From Chloroflexota bacterium (lineage in GTDB: Bacteria; Chloroflexota; Anaerolineae; Anaerolineales; UBA11657), in NCBI GenBank assembly GCA_003670425.1, contig QWRL01000103.1, forward strand, positions 1 to 7,996: a stretch of 7,996 nucleotides of DNA, given 5' to 3'. A program made the translations under genes and the position numbers. Shown here in pieces: positions 1 through 4,067 of the stretch. Every line of letters begins with the position of its first letter. Within the stretch, counting starts at the first letter, position 1. The notes beneath the pieces were generated by a model. The model was not told where the DNA came from. It made no database searches and saw only the letters and a list, made by a program, of their open reading frames with translations.

Positions 1-2
1 CG

Positions 3-1019
3 GTGCCGGCCGGATTTGGCGAGCCGCGTGATTGGACGCCCGAGGACTTGGCGGCGATGTTTCCGAGCAGTGACATGGCACGCAACCAGTTGCCCGCGCC
101 AGCCACCATTGGGGGCGGCAGCCCGCTCCCCAGCGCGGCTGCTACTCCGCAAGATATCAGCGCAGATGTCTTGCGCGGCGAGCCCGCCATGTTTGCAGAT
201 GGCAATCCGTTTGCGCAAGGCAGTGTTGCTGCGGCGTCCGCCGCCGCAACGGAAGCAGGCGCTGCGCATGCTGCCAATCCGTTTTCGTCCCTGCCGCTTT
301 CCGGCTCCGCTGACCCCCAAACCAGCCAGGCCGGTTTATCTGCGGTACCCGCGGATTTGGATCAGCTCTCGGCTGCCATTCAAAATCTGCAACAGCAACT
401 AAGCCAGGCGCGGTCGGCTGGCACGGCAAGACCGGAGGCAAGTGTTAAGCCAAGTTTGGCGCGCCAGCCGCAAGTTTCCGTTGCATCCAGAAACTTGAAA
501 GCTGCGGCAAGTGAAGCTGCGGTTGATGTTGATGTTGAGCTGCGCCGGGCTCAGGGCCGGCGCCTTGTGCGCTGGGTGCTCACGCGCGGCCTGCCGATTT
601 TAAGTTTCGCCATTCTTTGGCTGGGTGCCTTAGCGTGGTTGTGGCAGGCCACGCAGCGCGCAGTGCCGCCGCAGGTCACCATGTTTCAATTGCCACTGCT
701 GGAAGTATTGCGCGGTGCGCTGCTTGGCAGTTTTGGCGGCACGCTCGCCACCATTTATAGCGTCTGGATCCACACCGCCCGCCGCCGTGATTTCGACCGA
801 TTTCCCCAGCTTTGGTACCTGGCAAAACCCTGGGCAGGTGGCATCTTCGGCTGCGTTGCACCCGTACTATTTTGGGCAATTTTGCAGGCGTTCCCGGAAG
901 TTCCGGGTTGGAACTCGCCGCTAGTATTGGCCATAAACAGTGCTGCCTTGTTACTGGGATTCCTGCAGGATCGAATTTTCTACAGGATTGGAAAAATCCT
1001 CAGGGTTTTTGGGGGCTGA
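3..1019 (+). CDS. Hypothetical membrane protein with disordered N-terminal half and four predicted C-terminal TM helices (5' end may be cut)
   Basis: I do not recognise a family. The visible product is 338 residues. Residues 1-185 are rich in Ala, Pro, Ser and Gln with no hydrophobic segment. They include two NPF tripeptides (about 68 and 92) and a short Gln/Leu-rich stretch (about 118-137) that could form a coiled coil. The C-terminal part has four hydrophobic segments at about 196-216, 230-256, 276-297 and 304-322, separated by basic turns such as HTARRR, so it should sit in the cytoplasmic membrane with a long soluble N-terminal tail. The first usable codon is a GTG at position 3, only two bases from the window edge. 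No in-frame stop or ribosome binding site lies before it, so the true start is probably upstream. The stop is TGA at 1017-1019. The next gene on this strand begins 111 bases later. The reading frame is certain; the function is unknown. Confidence 0.75.
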   Translation: MPAGFGEPRDWTPEDLAAMFPSSDMARNQLPAPATIGGGSPLPSAAATPQDISADVLRGEPAMFADGNPFAQGSVAAASAAATEAGAAHAANPFSSLPLSGSADPQTSQAGLSAVPADLDQLSAAIQNLQQQLSQARSAGTARPEASVKPSLARQPQVSVASRNLKAAASEAAVDVDVELRRAQGRRLVRWVLTRGLPILSFAILWLGALAWLWQATQRAVPPQVTMFQLPLLEVLRGALLGSFGGTLATIYSVWIHTARRRDFDRFPQLWYLAKPWAGGIFGCVAPVLFWAILQAFPEVPGWNSPLVLAINSAALLLGFLQDRIFYRIGKILRVFGG

Positions 1020-1063
1020 ATTCTTGGCAAAATTTCACTCAGAGTTCCCTCAAGGTTTATTAC

Positions 1064-1090
1064 CCGACTGCCGATAACATCTGCAGTCGG
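1064..1090 (+). other. Hairpin in the leader of the 67-aa gene
   Basis: A perfect 8-bp inverted repeat, CCGACTGC (1064-1071) and GCAGTCGG (1083-1090), encloses an 11-base loop. It lies 45 bases after the stop of the four-TM gene and 40 bases before the ATG of the 67-aa gene. No run of T follows, so it is not a canonical intrinsic terminator. It may stabilise an mRNA end or shape the leader of the downstream gene. Confidence 0.4.
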
Positions 1091-1118
1091 AAGTCTAAAG
1101 AGCATCAACGGGAGAGTT

Positions 1119-1124
1119 GGGAGG
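1119..1124 (+). promoter_or_regulatory. Ribosome binding site of the 67-aa gene
   Basis: GGGAGG lies six bases before the ATG at 1131. It is close to the ideal anti-16S complement and fixes the start of this otherwise doubtful small gene. Confidence 0.7.
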
Positions 1125-1130
1125 TAAATT

Positions 1131-1334
1131 ATGAGTATCACTGTAGCATCGAGCCCCGCGCCAAGTTCGCTTGGCACAGGTTCAGTAACCGGTCAGAAGG
1201 TGGATCAAGGCGCAATGATCGCTTCTATGCGGGGAACAATCAGCGAGCCTCAGGCGGTCGCCCGTAACATAATGGGCAACGTGCCCCGTACGCCACCAGC
1301 CAATATGCTTGGCAGTGTCAATCTCTATGCGTAG
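1131..1334 (+). CDS. Small hypothetical protein, 67 aa, Ser/Gly/Pro-rich
   Basis: This is a short gene with strong translation signals. GGGAGG at 1119-1124 sits six bases before the ATG, and the TAG stop at 1332-1334 is followed by a hairpin and then a clear intrinsic terminator. The 67-residue product begins MSITVASSPAPSS and has no signal peptide, membrane helix, cysteine or histidine. It is rich in small residues with scattered Met, Val and Pro and is likely flexible. The C-terminal third (PRTPPANMLGSVNLYA) contains a PxTPP patch. I do not recognise a family. The ribosome binding site and dedicated terminator argue that it is real and independently expressed, although a 5' leader of about 110 bases leaves its promoter unclear. 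A structural or adaptor peptide, or a modified-peptide precursor, are possibilities without direct support. Confidence 0.65.
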   Translation: MSITVASSPAPSSLGTGSVTGQKVDQGAMIASMRGTISEPQAVARNIMGNVPRTPPANMLGSVNLYA

Positions 1335-1336
1335 CG

Positions 1337-1354
1337 GCCGCACGCATGTGCGGC
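1337..1354 (+). other. Short hairpin just after the 67-aa gene
   Basis: A perfect 7-bp inverted repeat, GCCGCAC (1337-1343) and GTGCGGC (1348-1354), has the tetraloop GCAT and starts three bases after the stop codon. No T-run follows. It lies ten bases before the main terminator and may act as an mRNA 3'-end stabiliser or an auxiliary terminator stem. Confidence 0.4.
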
Positions 1355-1363
1355 TCACAAACT

Positions 1364-1398
1364 AAGAGCCCGCCTATTTTGGCGGGCTCTTTTTATTT
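1364..1398 (+). terminator. Rho-independent terminator, probably shared by convergent genes
   Basis: An 11-bp perfect stem pairs AAGAGCCCGCC (1364-1374) with GGCGGGCTCTT (1381-1391). The loop is TATTTT and a T-rich tail follows (1390-1398). It is a textbook terminator for the plus-strand 67-aa gene. It also begins 18 bases beyond the stop of the convergent minus-strand lipoprotein gene, where the reverse reading gives a weaker T-rich tail (TTAGTTTGT), so it may work in both directions. Confidence 0.9.
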
Positions 1399-1409
1399 CT
1401 GGTGCGGGC

Positions 1410-2045
1410 TTACTTGCAGCGCAGTGGGTCCGCCTGCAGCGCAGCCGAATTTTTGCTCGCCGTCTCAAGCAGTTCATCCGCTTCGCCATTGTTAAAGTCC
1501 TGCAGGGTAGCAACAAAAGTAAGCAGGCGGTCCGTTGCCAGGCGCAAGTGCTTGGCCTGCAGTTGCAATTCTTCGTGGTACGCCAGGCAAGCCTTGGGCA
1601 CGCCGGCGCTGTCCACAGCGGCAGCAATTGCAAAGCCCGCGTCCAGCAGGGCAGCATATGCGGTGGACCACTCGCTGTCCTGCGTCAATAATCGCGGATC
1701 TTGCGCAAGCTTAGCGCGACTCTCTGAAACTGATTTCATCCATGCTGCCTGGCGCGTGTGAATTTCTGCGGCAAACTTTAAATAGTCTGCGGGTGTGAGG
1801 TTTTCAACCGGCTGCGGCCGGGGTGTTGCGGTGATTACAAGGGCGGTTGGCAGCGGGGTGGGCGATGGAGTGCTTGTGCCGCGCGCAATCAATGTAGCTT
1901 CGCTGGCGGTTGCCACGGCAGCCTCCACCTGCGCGGCTAGCCCCGGCGCGGATGAGGCGGGTGCCGCGCAGGCCGCCATCAAGGCACCGGCCAGCAGCCC
2001 GGGAATTAGTGTGCGGATGCCACGCACAATCGCACGGCGCTGCAT
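1410..2045 (-). CDS. Probable lipoprotein with TP-rich linker
   Basis: I do not recognise a named family. From the ATG at 2045 the product is 211 residues. It starts with a basic n-region (MQRRAIVRGIR), then a hydrophobic stretch ending in LMAAC, which fits a signal peptidase II lipobox with the lipid-bearing Cys at residue 26. A Ser/Thr/Pro-rich linker (about 55-78) follows, then a mostly helical domain of about 130 residues with two Cys (in KACLAY and near the C-terminus), which could form a disulfide. The product is likely anchored to the outer face of the membrane. The frame stays open to an ATG at 2123, but I prefer 2045: it puts the signal peptide at the N-terminus and leaves a 10-base gap to the upstream zinc-ribbon gene, whereas 2123 would overlap it by 68 bases. 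Neither ATG has a clear Shine-Dalgarno sequence, so translation may be coupled to the upstream gene. Confidence 0.75.
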   Translation of the reverse strand: MQRRAIVRGIRTLIPGLLAGALMAACAAPASSAPGLAAQVEAAVATASEATLIARGTSTPSPTPLPTALVITATPRPQPVENLTPADYLKFAAEIHTRQAAWMKSVSESRAKLAQDPRLLTQDSEWSTAYAALLDAGFAIAAAVDSAGVPKACLAYHEELQLQAKHLRLATDRLLTFVATLQDFNNGEADELLETASKNSAALQADPLRCK

Positions 2046-2055
2046 GGCGGAGGCG

Positions 2056-2271
2056 TTAGCTGCCTTGGGCAGCTGCAGTTGCAACTGTGTGATGCTGCTT
2101 TGCCAAGCACCTTTGGCACACATAGTTTTCGTGGCTATTGCATTCCCGCATTTGGTCGCCGTCGCGTACGTTGATTGTGGGGCGATACCGGTCTAGCGGG
2201 CGCTCTATCGAAAATGTGGTGGCGCAGCTATGGCACGGAATTCGGATCGCGTGCTTGGAAAACTCATACAT
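2056..2271 (-). CDS. Small zinc-ribbon-like protein, 71 aa
   Basis: This short product has two CxxC knuckles, PCHSC (C13, C16) and VCQRC (C52, C55), about 35 residues apart, with an additional Cys44 and His47 near the second. That spacing suits a zinc ribbon or treble-clef fold binding one Zn(II). There is no signal peptide or membrane segment, so it is predicted to be cytosolic. The start is well supported: GGAGAAG on the minus strand (plus coordinates 2280-2286) lies eight bases before the ATG at 2271, in the 20-base gap after the pentapeptide-repeat gene. The downstream lipoprotein gene probably starts 10 bases after its stop. Many such small ribbons bind nucleic acid or serve as protein-interaction modules. 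I cannot tell which applies here, nor assign a family. Confidence 0.65.
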   Translation of the reverse strand: MYEFSKHAIRIPCHSCATTFSIERPLDRYRPTINVRDGDQMRECNSHENYVCQRCLAKQHHTVATAAAQGS

Positions 2272-2279
2272 ACTTCAAA

Positions 2280-2286
2280 CTTCTCC
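2280..2286 (-). promoter_or_regulatory. Ribosome binding site of the zinc-ribbon gene
   Basis: Read on the minus strand this is GGAGAAG, eight bases before the ATG at 2271 and five bases after the stop of the pentapeptide-repeat gene. It supports translation of the small zinc-ribbon gene as the second cistron of an operon. Confidence 0.6.
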
Positions 2287-2291
2287 GGTGC

Positions 2292-2750
2292 TCAGGGATT
2301 CATTGTTCCGTTTGGCATGATGGCTTCCTGCAGGTTGGCGTCCTGCAAGTTTGCGCCGGTTGTGCGTGCATTTTGCAAGTCGGCCCGCAAGAAATTTGCG
2401 CCCGTGACATTTGCATTTGTGAGGTCTGCGTTGCGCAAATCTGCGGAGCGCAGGTTGGCATTGCTCAGGTTGGCCCCGGCCAAATTGGCATTCAGTAAAA
2501 CAATCCCCTCAAGGTCTGCGCCGCTCAGGTTTGCGCCGCTTAGATCGCTGCCGGTCAGGTCCGCCCAGTGCAAGTCGATGCCGGCCAGGTTGGCTTTTGC
2601 CAGATTTCCGCCAGTGCAAATTGTGCCGCGCATTAGCACGCAGCCACCCAAAAAGGTAATGCAGCCCGCCAGCAACAGATTTGCCAGCGCAAATCCAGCT
2701 GCAAGCTGCAATGCGCGCAAACGTGGCGTGTTCTTGGATGTCCAGCCCAT
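2292..2750 (-). CDS. Membrane- or lipid-anchored pentapeptide-repeat protein
   Basis: From the ATG at 2750 the product is 152 residues. A short basic N-terminus (MGWTSKNTPRLR) is followed by a hydrophobic segment (about 13-40) containing LLAGC, a good lipobox with Cys at residue 30. It is either a lipoprotein signal or an uncleaved membrane anchor, since the hydrophobic run continues past the Cys. From about residue 48 to 142 the chain consists of A(N/D)Lxx pentapeptide repeats, roughly 19 in tandem, which fold as a right-handed quadrilateral beta-helix. The repeats almost all have Leu at the centre. The frame is open upstream to an ATG at 2984, but that would add 78 low-complexity residues in front of the anchor and overlap the opposite-strand 64-aa gene. 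A TATACT box eight bases before the ATG at 2750 suggests a leaderless start there. It is the first gene of a probable three-gene operon. Its partner or ligand is unknown. Confidence 0.8.
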   Translation of the reverse strand: MGWTSKNTPRLRALQLAAGFALANLLLAGCITFLGGCVLMRGTICTGGNLAKANLAGIDLHWADLTGSDLSGANLSGADLEGIVLLNANLAGANLSNANLRSADLRNADLTNANVTGANFLRADLQNARTTGANLQDANLQEAIMPNGTMNP

Positions 2751-2758
2751 TTTGGCAG

Positions 2759-2764
2759 AGTATA
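2759..2764 (-). promoter_or_regulatory. Candidate -10 box for the pentapeptide-repeat gene (leaderless start)
   Basis: Minus-strand TATACT matches the sigma-70 -10 hexamer at five of six positions and ends eight bases before the ATG at 2750. Transcription would begin at about 2752, essentially on the start codon, and no Shine-Dalgarno sequence is present there. No convincing -35 hexamer was found 16-18 bases further upstream, so this rests on the -10 match and its spacing alone. Confidence 0.4.
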
Positions 2765-2860
2765 CAACTGTATTTACTGTGCCTTTACGGCTGCTTTGCG
2801 GAGCCTTTATGCGCGCCCAGCGCGTGGCGGATAAATTTTGCGTACAAGGAGTGCATTGTG

Positions 2861-3055
2861 ATGCATAAACGTTTTTCGCAAAGTTTCCAGGGGCGGCACG
2901 CGCTGTTGTTTGCGCGCGCGCATGACGCGGTTGACTGCAATGAGCGCACCATACAGAGTCTCCGCAAGCCCGGCGGGGCGGCAACGCTCGTTGTGGACAC
3001 CGTGCGCACGGGCCGGCGCACTTTCCCGCGCACCACGCTTGGCGTAAAAAGATAG
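2861..3055 (+). CDS. Possible small basic protein, 64 aa
   Basis: A 64-codon frame starts with ATG at 2861, nine bases after AAGGAG (2846-2851), a strong Shine-Dalgarno match. A GTG directly before it at 2858 is an alternative start. The product is strongly basic (about 10 Arg plus several Lys), has a single Cys and lacks a membrane helix or signal peptide. It ends TTLGVKR. It lies divergently from the pentapeptide-repeat gene, in what would otherwise be a 359-base gap (2751-3109). I recognise no family and see no promoter or terminator. The open frame extends upstream through the reverse complement of the pentapeptide gene, so part of its openness comes from the GC-rich composition. The ribosome binding site is the main support. 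It may be a real small nucleic-acid-binding protein or a chance frame. Confidence 0.35.
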   Translation: MHKRFSQSFQGRHALLFARAHDAVDCNERTIQSLRKPGGAATLVVDTVRTGRRTFPRTTLGVKR

Positions 3056-3109
3056 TTGGCAGGCTGCTGGCCGCCAGCTGCGCAACCAGCTTGCGGTTTG
3101 GCGGCGCGC
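3056..3109. other. Intergenic gap with an imperfect hairpin
   Basis: This 54-base gap separates the possible 64-aa gene from the convergent TerC-family gene. It contains GCTGG (3066-3070) and CCAGC (3074-3078) around a CCG loop. The stem is short, and on the minus strand the nearest T-run (opposite 3045-3049) is about 16 bases beyond it, so a functional terminator is doubtful. Confidence 0.25.
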
Positions 3110-3856
3110 TCAGTCTTGGCGGTGCGCACCTTTGAGAACAACCGGGGTGCTTGAGCGCCGGCGCCAGCGCACATTCAAAAATTCCACTATCACAGCAAAG
3201 GACATTGCAAAATACACGTAACCTTTTGGAATGTGCAGGCCTGTGCCTTCTGCAGCCAATGTAAACCCGATCAGCACCAGAAATGCCAGCGCCAGAATTT
3301 TTACGGTGGGGTGCTTTTCCACAAAGCGGCTTACCGCGCCGGCGAACAAAAGCATAAACAACACGGCGATCATGACGGCAGCAACCATTACCTCCAGCTG
3401 GTCGGCGAGGCCGATGGCGGTGATGACTGAGTCAAGGGAAAACACAATATCCAGCAGCGCAATCTGTAAGATCACCCGCAAGAAGTTTGCGCCGCCGCCT
3501 GGCCCCGCGCCCGCATGGTCCGCGCCTTCCAGCTTCTCATGCAGTTCCAGAGTGCTCTTGCCAATCAGGAACATGCCGCCCACCAGCAAAATTAAATCGC
3601 GGCCGGATATTTCTTTGCCGAGCAATGTGATCCAAGGTTTGGTGAGGCCCATGAGAAACGTGAGCGAAAACAGCAGCGCGATGCGCGTGCCCATCGCCAG
3701 CACTAAGCCGATTGAGCGGCCAGCTGGCTGCTGCGCTTCTGGCAGCTTGCCGGCCAAAATGGCAATGAAAATTACGTTGTCGATGCCGAGCACAATCTCC
3801 AGGGCAGTCAGGGTTAGCAAAGCCACCCAGATTTCAGGGTCTAGCAGTTGTTCCAT
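3110..3856 (-). CDS. TerC-family integral membrane protein
   Basis: The 248-residue product has about seven hydrophobic helices and two internally related signature motifs: LEIVLGIDNVIF (about 19-30) and LLDIVFSLDSVITAIG (about 134-149). These acidic helix motifs are diagnostic of the TerC/YgdQ/Alx class of the LysE-type transporter superfamily, with Asp residues thought to line an ion path. Family members have been linked to Mn(II) export and to tellurite resistance; the substrate here is not established. A Gly/Ala-rich cytosolic or periplasmic loop (about 105-123) separates the two halves, and the C-terminus is basic (VRWRRR). The length is normal for the stand-alone form without CBS domains. 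AGGA (opposite 3865-3868) lies eight bases before the ATG. It is the only gene of its unit as far as visible, since a strong terminator separates it from the LysM gene upstream. Start and frame are secure. Confidence 0.92.
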   Translation of the reverse strand: MEQLLDPEIWVALLTLTALEIVLGIDNVIFIAILAGKLPEAQQPAGRSIGLVLAMGTRIALLFSLTFLMGLTKPWITLLGKEISGRDLILLVGGMFLIGKSTLELHEKLEGADHAGAGPGGGANFLRVILQIALLDIVFSLDSVITAIGLADQLEVMVAAVMIAVLFMLLFAGAVSRFVEKHPTVKILALAFLVLIGFTLAAEGTGLHIPKGYVYFAMSFAVIVEFLNVRWRRRSSTPVVLKGAHRQD

Positions 3857-3966
3857 AGGTTGTATCCTGTATCGATTGGTTCATGCATGGCCTAAAGTTT
3901 GCGGGCACAATTTAGAGGTTTGATGAAAAAGGATTGGCTCGCGCTTGCTATTTGCGGTGCGCGCTC

Positions 3967-3972
3967 ATTGTA
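3967..3972 (-). promoter_or_regulatory. Weak candidate -10 box for the TerC-family gene
   Basis: Minus-strand TACAAT matches the -10 hexamer at five of six positions and lies between the upstream terminator and the TerC-family ATG. It would give a leader of about 100 bases. No good -35 element was seen. The leader lacks the GGGGAGTAG-type core expected of a yybP-ykoY manganese riboswitch. Confidence 0.25.
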
Positions 3973-4012
3973 CGCAATTTTATATCAGGCTGGCCGACTG
4001 CTGCGTGAATCA

Positions 4013-4049
4013 AAAGCGCCTCCGGTGCGCAGGCACGCGGAGGCGCTTT
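4013..4049 (-). terminator. Rho-independent terminator of the LysM-hydrolase gene
   Basis: Read leftward, a 12-bp perfect stem pairs AAAGCGCCTCCG with CGGAGGCGCTTT (opposite arms 4013-4024 and 4038-4049). An inner 4-bp extension (GTGC/GCAC) closes a GCAG loop, with one bulged base. A short T-run follows on the minus strand. It begins 18 bases after the stop of the LysM gene and isolates it from the TerC-family gene. The arms are complementary on both strands, but the context favours minus-strand use. Confidence 0.85.
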
Positions 4050-4067
4050 GGCTGGAGCGGTGCGTGT

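Noticed and set aside
2292..2750. Qnr/MfpA-type gyrase-protecting pentapeptide protein, given gyrB in the same window
   Set aside because: The protein has an N-terminal hydrophobic anchor or lipobox that would place it outside the cytoplasm, its repeats lack the Phe-rich centre typical of Qnr, and gyrB is more than 3.6 kb away with unrelated genes between.
2751..2984. N-terminal extension of the pentapeptide-repeat gene to the ATG at 2984
   Set aside because: It would place 78 low-complexity, Cys/Arg-rich residues before a hydrophobic anchor, overlap the 64-aa frame on the other strand and ignore the -10-like box just before 2750.
2785..3174. Cys/Arg-rich minus-strand frames between the pentapeptide and TerC genes
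   Set aside because: They overlap the C-terminus of the TerC-family gene out of frame, lack ribosome binding sites and have no ordered motif.
3857..4012. yybP-ykoY manganese riboswitch before the TerC-family gene
   Set aside because: The conserved GGGGAGTAG-like core and paired elements were not found on the minus strand.
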